NCBI RefSeq assembly: GCF_946479415.1
Contig: NZ_CAMLFY010000041.1
Coordinates: 1 to 35,318 of the forward strand
Length of the DNA stretch: 35,318 nucleotides
Direction of reading: 5' to 3'
From: an uncultured Shinella sp.
GTDB lineage: Bacteria > Pseudomonadota > Alphaproteobacteria > Rhizobiales > Rhizobiaceae
This document shows, in pieces, positions 8,077 to 16,200 of this stretch. Numbering within the stretch: position 1 is the stretch's first letter; each line of letters starts with the position of its first letter. The notes under the pieces are model-generated. The model was not told the origin of the DNA and ran no database searches. It saw nothing but the letters and a program-made list of their open reading frames with translations. The position numbers and the translations under genes are program-made.

Positions 8077-9241
8077 GGATGTCCCGCGGGAAGTTGGTAA
8101 GCGTCTCGTAGCCGCGTTCGGTTACCAGGAAGGTTTCGCTGATTTCGATGCCCCAACCGTCCATCCACATGCCGAGGATGGAGTGCAGCACGTTGCCGGG
8201 CTTCAGGATCGACTTGTCACCCGGGCGCAGGCTGATCGTGTGTTCGCCCCAATCCGGCGGGTACGCGACGCCGATCGAGTAGCCGATCCGCGATTCCTTC
8301 TTCAGACCGTAGCGCTCAATGACCTGACGCCAGCTTGCTTCGACCTCTTCGGCCGTGACGCCCGCCTTGACCGTCGCAAGCACGGCCTCCATGCCTTCGA
8401 GCACCGCCTTGCTCGTGTCGCTCACTTTGGTTGGCATGGTGCCAAGCTGCATGGTTCTCGCGAGGCCTGCCGTATAGCGTCGGACGACGCCGGCCAGCTC
8501 GAGTGCCACCGTCTCGTTTTCACCAAAGCGCCGGTCGCTCCACATGACATGTGGCGCGGAGGCATTTTCACCCGCAAGAATGGTGGGAGGAAGCGCGGTG
8601 ATATCACCCGCGAATTCCGATGAGCCGGCCACCTGCGCGGCCTGGATGCGTGCGATGGCGTCGCATTCGCGCACGCCGGGCGCAATCGCATCATAGGCGG
8701 CGGTGACGGCCGCTTCGGCAAGGCGGGACGCCTTGCGCAGATAATCGACCTCTGCCTCCGACTTCACGCTCCGGATCCAGTTCACCAGCAGGTCCGCATC
8801 GCGGAACGTCGCGTTCGGGAGGCCCGCCGTCAGGCGGGCATGCGCCTTCGGCGAATAGTAATAGGCCTCCAGCTCGATGCCGATATTGCCGCGGCCCCAG
8901 CCTTTGCGGGCAATCCATGCGGCAATCCAGTCCATCGGGTGGCGATCGACGCGCTGCACATGGTCTTCCGGGAAGCCGACGACATTTTCCGGCTTCATCC
9001 ACGCCGTCAGCAGGCCGCCGGCCGCATCCATGGCGCGGCCGATCCAGACAGGTTCTTCATCCGTGATCGGCACGAGCACGACCTGTGGCGTGTAGAAGGA
9101 CCAGCCGTCATAGCCGGTAATGTAGTGCTGGTTGGCCACGTCGTTGACGATCAAGAGGTCGAGGTTGCGGCGTGCCATCTCCGTACGGATGGCGTGGAGC
9201 CTGGTTTTGTATTCCGAAAGCGCGAAGGGAAGTTCGATCAT
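8063..9241 (-). CDS. doeA/eutD: Ectoine hydrolase-like protein of the M24 (creatinase/prolidase) fold
   Basis: The 392-residue protein has the two-domain creatinase/Xaa-Pro aminopeptidase layout. Segments such as HYITGYDGWSFYTPQ (39-53), YYYSPKAHARL, LVNWIRSVKSEAEVDYLRKA and IGVAYPPDWGEHTISLRPGD match what I know of DoeA/EutD, which opens the ectoine ring to N-acetyl-2,4-diaminobutyrate. The dinuclear metal ligands of true M24 peptidases appear lost: the first Asp position is Glu248 in ALELAG, the second is Ala258 in YTAGLAR, and the usual His is Ser322 in GYSIG. This loss is expected for the non-peptidase members. The stop overlaps the M20 gene start, and the EutA-like gene ends 23 bases upstream. 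Cytoplasmic; no signal peptide. Specificity for ectoine over a related cyclic amidine is inferred from resemblance plus the neighbouring EutA- and EnuR-like genes. Confidence 0.8.
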   Translation of the reverse strand: MIELPFALSEYKTRLHAIRTEMARRNLDLLIVNDVANQHYITGYDGWSFYTPQVVLVPITDEEPVWIGRAMDAAGGLLTAWMKPENVVGFPEDHVQRVDRHPMDWIAAWIARKGWGRGNIGIELEAYYYSPKAHARLTAGLPNATFRDADLLVNWIRSVKSEAEVDYLRKASRLAEAAVTAAYDAIAPGVRECDAIARIQAAQVAGSSEFAGDITALPPTILAGENASAPHVMWSDRRFGENETVALELAGVVRRYTAGLARTMQLGTMPTKVSDTSKAVLEGMEAVLATVKAGVTAEEVEASWRQVIERYGLKKESRIGYSIGVAYPPDWGEHTISLRPGDKSILKPGNVLHSILGMWMDGWGIEISETFLVTERGYETLTNFPRDIHVKA

Positions 9242-9264
9242 GAAGAGCGCATCCTATGGCCGGG

Positions 9265-10026
9265 TTATGAGGTTTCTGTGAGTGTAAGCAGGCTGCAGGG
9301 GGCCTCAGGGTCGGCAGGAATGCCGCAGTGCTGGAGGCTGGCCCAGGCGGCTGCCAGATTGCTGGTGACGACGGGAAGACCCGTCTGCCGTTCGATTTCC
9401 GGCACGCATTGCGCTGCCCGCAACGCTGTGCAGGCGATGAAGAGCGCCTTTGTTTGCGGCGTGATGGTCGCAATAGCCAGCCTGACGATCTCGTCATGCG
9501 GCAGGCGCGCCATGTCGCGGTCGTCCTCCATGCCGAGGCAGACCATACGGTCGACCCAGAAGCCCTGCCTGGAGAAGAAGGCATGCATGGGTTCCGCGGT
9601 GCGCGGCACATAGGGTGTCAGGATGGCGATGCTTTTTGCGCCGAGGGCGCGAAGGGCTCGAACCGCCGCACCGGCGGGTGTTATGACCGGCGTGCGTGGC
9701 TTGCCGGCATTGAGCGCCGCAGCAATCTCGCCTTCGCCGATGACCACCGATGCGGAGGTGCAGCCATAGACGATGGCATCCAGCTCCTCGCTGGGGAGAA
9801 TAAGCGACGCAGCCTCGGTGAGGAGTGGCTGCATGGCGCGCAGGTTTTCCGGCGTTGTGGGGTTGGCATAGGCAATGCGCGTCACATGAACCGCAATCTC
9901 GTCTCTTGCTACCAGGCGCCGGAAATCGGCCTCGACGGTATGATCGGTCGCAAGCGCGATCAGGCCGATGCGCCGGGAAGAAGGCCGTTCGTCCAGTGTT
10001 TTGCGTGGCTGGATTTCGTCGATCAT
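9265..10026 (-). CDS. eutA: EutA-like Asp/Glu racemase / maleate isomerase family protein
   Basis: The product has 253 residues when started at the ATG at 10026, which has GGAG six bases upstream; the frame is open slightly further. The fold is recognisable from RRIGLIALATDHTVEADF, AIVYGCTSASVVIGEGE with Cys89, TPAGAAVRALRALGAKSIAI, LTPY, and the second half LFIACTALRAAQCVPEIE with Cys199. The paired cysteines, one in each half, act as acid/base in Asp/Glu racemases and maleate isomerases. EutA of ectoine clusters belongs here; its exact reaction in ectoine or hydroxyectoine degradation is thought to be stereochemical, working with EutB and EutC. Neither EutB nor EutC is in this window, which is odd for a strict EutA. 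It precedes the hydrolase gene by 23 bases and is probably co-transcribed. Confidence 0.75.
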   Translation of the reverse strand: MIDEIQPRKTLDERPSSRRIGLIALATDHTVEADFRRLVARDEIAVHVTRIAYANPTTPENLRAMQPLLTEAASLILPSEELDAIVYGCTSASVVIGEGEIAAALNAGKPRTPVITPAGAAVRALRALGAKSIAILTPYVPRTAEPMHAFFSRQGFWVDRMVCLGMEDDRDMARLPHDEIVRLAIATITPQTKALFIACTALRAAQCVPEIERQTGLPVVTSNLAAAWASLQHCGIPADPEAPCSLLTLTETS

Positions 10027-10074
10027 GCGCGCTCCGCAGGGTTCGAAACCTATTGAGCCGCGCAGACAAAAACA

Positions 10075-10104
10075 TGTCAATCTGAGAAAAAGATACGTGT
10101 CAAT
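10075..10104 (-). promoter_or_regulatory. TTGACA direct repeat upstream of eutA, candidate MocR operator/promoter
   Basis: On the - strand the heptamer ATTGACA occurs twice (complements of 10098-10104 and 10075-10081), 23 bases apart, each followed by a C/T-GT-rich tract. Both copies look like a -35 hexamer, and MocR proteins characteristically bind direct repeats about two helical turns apart. The site lies in the 81 bases between the MocR stop and the eutA start. Function is inferred from position and sequence only. Confidence 0.45.
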
Positions 10105-10107
10105 TTG

Positions 10108-11490
10108 CTAGAGCGACAATATGTTCCTATCCGGGGCTGCACGCAGCAGGGAGGCGAGAACCTCCAGGCCTTTTCGCAGAGCGTCCTCATCTGTTGCGCC
10201 GACAGCGATGCGGACGGCGCCAACCGGCGAGCCCGAGAGACAGAACGGCGTGCTGGGCGCGACCGCAACGCCGCGGGCTCTGGCCTGCGAGACGAACGCG
10301 ACCTCGTCATGATCGGGCGAGAGAGGCAACCAGACGTGGAGCCCTTCAGGGTGGGCCCGGTAGGAAAGGCCCTCGAAGCATTCCGCAACGATCCGATTGC
10401 GGGCGCGAAGGGTTTCGCGCTGCCAGTTGACCAGAGCGTCCATCGTGCCGTCGCCAAGCCATAGTGTCGCGATCTCGGCGACCACAGGCGTCGCCATCCA
10501 GGTGGTCATCAGCTGGCGGTTTGCGATGGTTGCGGTGAGATGGTCCGGCCCGACGACATAGCCGATGCGCAAACCGGGCAAGGTCACTTTGCTGAAGCCC
10601 GTCACGTAGATTGTGCGTTCCGGTGCAATCGTTGCGACCGGGCGTGGACGATTGGAAATCAGCGGTCCGAAAACATCGACTTCGATAATCGCGACGTCGT
10701 GTTTGCGGGCGACGTCGACAAGGGCGTGGCGTCGGGCCTCCGACATCAGAACGACGGTTGGATTGGCGAGATTCGGCTGCAATGTGATCGCGCGGATCTC
10801 CTCGTGACCGCACGCCTCGTCCAGTGCTTCAGGCAGCATGCCGTCGGCGTCTGCCGCGATCGCGCGAACGCGGATACCGAGATAGTCCGCCAGCGGGCGC
10901 ACCACATGATAACAGACCTCTTCAGCCGCCAGGATCGCGCCGGACCCAACAGCGCTCATGAGTGCCACGGTGAAGGCCGAGGACGAGCCATTGGTCAGAA
11001 GCACATTCTGCGACGACACTTTAAGGCCGAGGGTAGCCAGCCATCGAGCCGCTGCGTCATTGTGCCGGGGGAAAATCGTGTTTGGCCGAAAGGACAGAGC
11101 GGAGGCGGGCGTCATCATATCACCAAGCGAATGAAGCGCTGCTTTCATGCGATCGAGCTGTCGTTGGGTGCAGACAGGCGTGACAATCGAGAGATCGATC
11201 ACATCCGCCTGGCCGTCCGTCATATAGGGCGGCTGGAATGAGCGGCCGCTCGGCTTGACATAGGTGCCGCGGCCGACCTCACCCGACACCAGACCGCGGC
11301 GTGCAAGGATATCATAGGCCTTGCTGACGGTCTGGATGGAGAGCTTGAGGTCATATGCGAGATCACGGTGCGCCGGCAGCTTTTCATCTGCGGCGAGGCG
11401 ACCGTTCTTGATCGCCGCGGAGAACTGATCCGCGAGGGAGACATAGACCGGGCGCCGCAGCAGGCCGGCATCGGGTTGCCATTTTGTCAT
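10108..11490 (-). CDS. enuR: MocR-family (GntR wHTH plus aminotransferase-like) regulator, EnuR-like
   Basis: The 460-residue protein has a GntR winged helix at residues 12-78 (SLADQFSAAIKNGRLAADEK, LPAHRDLAYDLKLSIQTVSK, GRGTYVKPSG) joined to a full fold-type-I aminotransferase domain. The PLP Schiff-base lysine is Lys301 in TGFSKVTLPGLRIGY; Asn169 (LTNGSSSA) and Asp272 (EVDVFGP) fit cofactor-binding positions. EnuR, the ectoine-catabolism regulator described in Ruegeria, uses a lysine at nearly the same number (302, from memory) to hold PLP that reacts with diaminobutyrate-type inducers. It is the first gene of the - strand unit with the hydrolase genes, the usual EnuR location. No Shine-Dalgarno is visible at the ATG, and a palindrome overlaps the start, so translation may be leaderless or weak and autoregulated. 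MocR assignment is firm; EnuR orthology is probable. Confidence 0.85.
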   Translation of the reverse strand: MTKWQPDAGLLRRPVYVSLADQFSAAIKNGRLAADEKLPAHRDLAYDLKLSIQTVSKAYDILARRGLVSGEVGRGTYVKPSGRSFQPPYMTDGQADVIDLSIVTPVCTQRQLDRMKAALHSLGDMMTPASALSFRPNTIFPRHNDAAARWLATLGLKVSSQNVLLTNGSSSAFTVALMSAVGSGAILAAEEVCYHVVRPLADYLGIRVRAIAADADGMLPEALDEACGHEEIRAITLQPNLANPTVVLMSEARRHALVDVARKHDVAIIEVDVFGPLISNRPRPVATIAPERTIYVTGFSKVTLPGLRIGYVVGPDHLTATIANRQLMTTWMATPVVAEIATLWLGDGTMDALVNWQRETLRARNRIVAECFEGLSYRAHPEGLHVWLPLSPDHDEVAFVSQARARGVAVAPSTPFCLSGSPVGAVRIAVGATDEDALRKGLEVLASLLRAAPDRNILSL

Positions 11491-11517
11491 GCATTTGTCT
11501 GACGTAAATGCGTGACA
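11485..11517. promoter_or_regulatory. Palindrome overlapping the MocR start codon, candidate autoregulatory operator
   Basis: The arms TGTCATGCATTT (11485-11496) and AAATGCGTGACA (11506-11517) are inverted complements with one mismatch, separated by nine bases. The MocR ATG (complement of 11488-11490) lies inside the left arm. Arm length and placement at the start of a regulator gene suggest a binding site for that regulator or for a global one. No experimental support is implied. Confidence 0.5.
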
Positions 11518-12563
11518 ATTTCAATGCCGGATTCACGTCGGTCAAACCAAGCGACCCGCGCGGTTCCAGTGCAGCAAGACGATAAAATCTGCGGGCTGTT
11601 CGTTCTAATCCCTTCAAGAGCGAGGCTGAGCCCCAGGTCGCTGCCTGCCGTGCCACGGCTCTTGTCGAGCCGGTAAAGCCTCCGAAACACCTTTTCGCGT
11701 CCGTCATCGGCCACCGTCAAGGAAAGGTCATGCTCACAGTGAACGAGGCCGACGGCGATGGTAGCGCCGGCAGGGCAGTGCGTGATGGCATTCTCGATCA
11801 GGTTGGCCAGCATCTGCGTCAGGAGTTCGCTGTCGCCATCCAAGTCGGCTTCGTCGATCCTGCCCGCAAGCAGGCTCCGTCCATGGTCCTCCGCAACACC
11901 CGCATAGGTATCGACAACATCAAGCACCAATTGCCGAAGGTCGACCGGCTAGAAACGCAGCTTGCACGCGCCGGCCTCGATCTGGGATATGCGCAACAGG
12001 GCGTCGAAGGTCGCATTGATCCGGTCGCATTCGGCAAGCGCTTCCTCCAGCAACGGCCGCAAGGATGCGTCTTGCCCGCTGCGGTCGAGCACTTCGTCCA
12101 CTGTCAGCTTCAGCCGGTTGAGCGGCGTCTTGAGGTCATGGGCGATGTCGGTGCTGACCTGCCGCATGCTTTCAACGAGCGCGGAGAGCCGTTCGAGGGC
12201 CTGGTTGATCTGTCCGGCGATTTCATCGATGTCATCCCGCGCGCCGGTGAGAAGTATACGCACCTGAAGCTGGCCATCCGAGACCGCCGACATCGCCGCG
12301 GCGATCGTGTCCAGACGCTCCTGTGCGCGGTGGGCGAGATAGGCCCCCGTCGCGAAGGCGAGCAGCACTGCGAGTGCGCTTGCCCAGCCGAAGCTCACCA
12401 GCACGATCCCGGCGAGATCGCCCGTTTCCTTGAAGCTCTGTCCGACGGTCAGCCGGTATCCATCGAGGGTGTCGCCGAAGAGGCGAAACTGCTCGGCATC
12501 TTCCAGGCCGAGTTCCGATGCTGCAACGCATATAAAGTTGCCGATGGTTCTCGCCGGAATGTC
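11487..12563 (-). pseudogene. Broken sensor histidine kinase gene
   Basis: A single frame carries a recognisable two-component sensor: a periplasmic remnant, a membrane helix (FGWASALAVLLAFATGAYLA), a HAMP region, the phospho-acceptor box STDIAHDLKTPLNRLKL, and after a stop an ATPase N-box (LANLIENAITHCPAGA). Three defects are visible. The N-terminal first membrane helix is missing, the frame being closed by a stop at 12564. An in-frame TAG at 11949-11951 interrupts the linker after the H-box domain, with homology continuing in the same frame (PVDLRQLVLDVV). The G1 box is deleted: VADDG runs straight into REKVFRRLYRLDKSRGT, and the C-terminal strand after GLSLAL is scrambled. No response regulator gene is adjacent. 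It is best read as a decaying QseC/EnvZ-type kinase remnant. The end is ill-defined; resemblance fades near 11620. Confidence 0.85.
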
Positions 12564-12613
12564 TTATGCGAGAGACGTGAACCCTGAAACTTGCCGGGCC
12601 GGCCGGGCCAATT

Positions 12614-13102
12614 TTACTGGGCGATCGGCTTCAGGGAGTTGAAGATCGTGCCGATCTCTTCGCCGTGCGCTTTCTGTTCTTCGGTGCCGCCCCAATAGGT
12701 AATGACCAGGGTCTTGTCGGTGCCAGCCACCAATGCGGTCAGGCCGATGGTTACCGGGCCGTCGCTGTCCTTGCCCGACCAGTAGACATTGTAAGCCTGC
12801 ATGCCGTTGAGCTTGCCTTCCTCTTCTTTCTTGGTCGAATCGTCGACCGTGACATTCTGGCTTGCGAGATATTCGACGGCTTCCTTGACCGTCTCGCTCG
12901 TATCCTTGCCGTCCTGCGCGTCGATCGAGAAATAGACCGAGTCATCGTCGGCCTGAACTTCGATGCCGGTTTCGGTCGGGGTGGTTTTCCAGCCATCGGG
13001 AATGGTGATCGAGGCAATCGGCTCGTCGGCCGGGAACTTGACGTCCGCGGCCTGTGCGGTACCGGTGACCAAAAGCGTGGCGATAAGGATGGCATATTTC
13101 AT
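12614..13102 (-). CDS. Small exported protein of unknown function (PsbP/DcrB-like shape)
   Basis: The 162-residue product begins with a signal peptide, MKYAILIATLLVTGTAQA, with likely cleavage at AQA/AD. The mature part is acidic and shows alternating strands typical of a small periplasmic alpha/beta domain: ITIPDGWKTTPTETGIEVQA, DDSVYFSIDAQDG, GMQAYNVYWSGKDSDGPVTI, and a C-terminal EEIGTIFNSLKPI helix. That pattern, a PDGW opening and a final IxxSLKP, is shared with DUF1795/PsbP-like exported proteins. I chose the ATG at 13102 because GGAGG sits eight bases before it. It lies 111 bases downstream of the RTX gene on the same strand. I do not recognise a specific function; no catalytic motif or cysteine is evident. 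Confidence 0.75.
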   Translation of the reverse strand: MKYAILIATLLVTGTAQAADVKFPADEPIASITIPDGWKTTPTETGIEVQADDDSVYFSIDAQDGKDTSETVKEAVEYLASQNVTVDDSTKKEEEGKLNGMQAYNVYWSGKDSDGPVTIGLTALVAGTDKTLVITYWGGTEEQKAHGEEIGTIFNSLKPIAQ

Positions 13103-13213
13103 GATGATGTCCTCCATGATGAGCGCTGTTGCGTGAATTCCAATACCTGCCAAAAATACTCTCTGCTTTCATCGGGTTACACTGTAGCCGGATCGCTTTC
13201 CGGTCTACGGCAA

Positions 13214-16200
13214 TCACCCGATAATATCGAAATCCGTCGCCGTCATCTTCAGGCCGGCATCAAGGGTGGCGAACTGAAAGGCTAAGCCTTTGCCGGAGCC
13301 GTCGGCGTCGTACCAGAGCTTGCCCGTCTTCGAATCGTAGATGATCCGGTCTGTCTCCGCATGCGCCCGAGCGCCAATATAAAAGGCCTTTTCCGAGAGA
13401 TCTCCGACTTTGCCGGCCTTTGTGAAGATGTCGTTGTCGAGGAAGATCGTATCGTCCCGAATGGAAAAGTCGTCGATCGTGTCGATGTTCGTCGCGCCGA
13501 GCTTGGTGTCGAACACGAACGTATCCTTGCCCGATCCTCCAACCAGCAGGTCCTTGCCGAGCCCGCCATAGAGGGTGTCATTGCCGGCGCCGCCCTTCAG
13601 CGTGTCGTTCCCGTCAACACCCTTCAGGATGTTGGCCAGCCCGTTGCCGGCGAGGACGTTGGCAAGGCTGTTGCCGGTGCCGTTGATCTCCTTGGAGCCG
13701 GTCAGCGTCAGGTTTTCGACATTGGCGGCAAGCGTATGGGAAACGGAGGCAAAGACCGTATCGGTGCCTTGCTTCTCCGTCTCGATCACCTTGTCGCCGG
13801 TGTGATTGACGACATAGGTGTCGTTGCCGCCAAGTCCGCGGAAGGTGTTCGCGCCGGTCGTACCCTTGAACGCGTCGACGCCCGACGTGCCGGTATAGCC
13901 GTCGATGACGAGGGTGCCGGTCGGATTGGCGATGGCACCGGTGAGATTGGCATCGTTGCCTGCCGCGTCCCGGATTGTTGCGCCGTTCAGGCTGATCCCC
14001 TTGGCGGTGAGATCGCTCGATGTCTCCTCAAGCCCGACCGTGTAGCTGAACACCAGCTTTGTGGCGGTGGAGGCGGCGGCATCATAGACGGCCCGTTCGC
14101 CATTGCCGAGGAGCAGCACCAGCTTGCTTGCATTTGTGATCGTCACGGCTTCGCTGAGCGCAATGCTGAAGCGGGCGGTCTCGCCCGTCGTCAGGGTGCC
14201 GGAGCCGCGACTGATGTCAGGTCCCGAAGTGGTGACGCCGGTCACCGTCGGTGCCACCTTGTCCAGCGTGAAGGTGAGGCTGCCGGCCGTGGATACATTG
14301 CCGGCAATATCGCTCTGGAGGACCTTCACCGTATGGGTGCCGTTGGCAAGGGCGCTCGGGTTGTAGGTTGTCGATGCCGTCCCGCCGTCGACAATGTAGC
14401 TGAGCGTCGCGCCGCTTTCCTTGCCGGTGACCGTCAGAGCACCGTTGCTGGTGATCCTGTCCGTGGCGGATTTTCCGGTATCGGTGGAGAGTGCCAGGGT
14501 CGGCGTGGCGGGCTTGGCGCGGTCCAGCGTGAAAGTGAGGCTGCCGGTCGAGGACACATTGCCGGCGACATCGGTCTGGAGCACCTTCACAGTATGGGTA
14601 CCATCGGCAAGCGCGTTCGGATTATAAGTGCTTGACGCCGTTCCGCCATCGACGATGTAGCTGAGTGTTGCGCCGGCCTCCTTGCCGGAGATCGTCAGGG
14701 CGCCGTTGCTGGTGATCTTGTCGGTCGCGGACTTGCCCGTATCGGAAGTCAAGGCGAGCGTCGGTGTCGCTGGTTTGCTTCGATCGAGGGTGAAGGTGAT
14801 GGCGCCGTAAAAGAAGGATATGTTGCCGGCCGCATCCGTCTGCTTGATCCCGATTGTATGCTCACCGTCACCGAGTGCGGTCAGGTTGTAGGTCGCTGAC
14901 GCAGCGCCGCCATCAATGACGTAGCTCAGCGTTGCGCCATCCTCCACGCCCGCGATCGAAAGAGAAGCGTCATTGGTCACGAAATCGTTCGAGGCGCTGC
15001 CGCTGTCGTTGGCGAGGTAGGGCTCCGGAGGGCCGATCGTGAGATCGTAAGTGAAGGAAACGGTGCCGGCCAGTGACACATTGCCGGCGGCGTCCGTCTG
15101 GATGACCTTCACGGTATAATAGCCGTCGTCGAAGGTGCTCGGATCATAGGTGGCCGATGCCTCGCCGTCATTGACGATGTAGCTCAGCGTTGCGCCGCTC
15201 TCCACGCCCGTGATCGAAAGAGAACCGTTATTGGTCAGGCCGTCGGTAGAAGACGTGCCGCTGTCGTGGGCGAGCACGACCGTTGGCGCTGTCGGAGCCG
15301 TGCGGTCCAGTGTGAACGTGATGGTGCCGGCCAAGGAAACGTTCCCGGCAATGTCCGTCTGCCGGACCTCCACCGTGTGCTCTCCGTCCTCGAGCGCCGT
15401 GGGATCATAGGTCGCCGACGCTTCACCGCCATCAACGACATAGCTCAGCGACGCTCCAGCCTCGACACCCGTGATGGTTAGAGCGCCGTCGCTCTTCGTC
15501 ACATGGTCGGTCGAAGACGCGCCCGTGTCGGAACTCAGGGCGAGGATGGGGGCATCGGGACGGGTCGCATCCACGCCACGTCCGGTATGCACTCCTTCTA
15601 CCGTGGAAATCGTCGAGCCGTCGAAAGGGGCCGCGGTGAGCGAATTGTTCAGCATGGAAAACACGCCGCGGTTGGTGGTGACAAGGATATCCAGCTTGCC
15701 GTCGCCGTTCACGTCGGCAGCGGAAACAGACTGTATATTGGAGATTGTGATCTCCGTGGTGCCGGTGAAATTGCCCGCCCCGTCGCCCAGGCGAACCGAA
15801 ACGGAATCGCTGAGCCCATTTGCCGTCAGCAGGTCAAGTTTGCCATCGCCGTTCAGGTCGGCGACGACGATACCGAGCGGTCCGCTCCCCACGACAATGT
15901 CCGTCGAGCCGGTGAAATTGCCGTCGCCATCACCCAGGCGGACCGAAACGGTGCTGCTATTGTAGTTTACTGTCAGGAGATCGAGTTTGCCATCGCCGTT
16001 CACGTCGGCAAGCTTGACGGATCTCGCGGCAGTACCGAGATTGAACTGCGTCGAACCGGAGAAGTTTCCGGTGCCGTCTCCCAATCTCACGGCGATCCTA
16101 TGCGTACTAAGGCCGCTTGACGTTGACGCCACGAGGTCAAGCTTGCCGTCACCGTTCACATCCGCAACGGCGACGGAGGTAATGTCGTGGCTCAGACTGA

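Noticed and set aside
13141..13213. Possible terminator downstream of the RTX gene
   Set aside because: No convincing stem with a T tract could be paired in this stretch.
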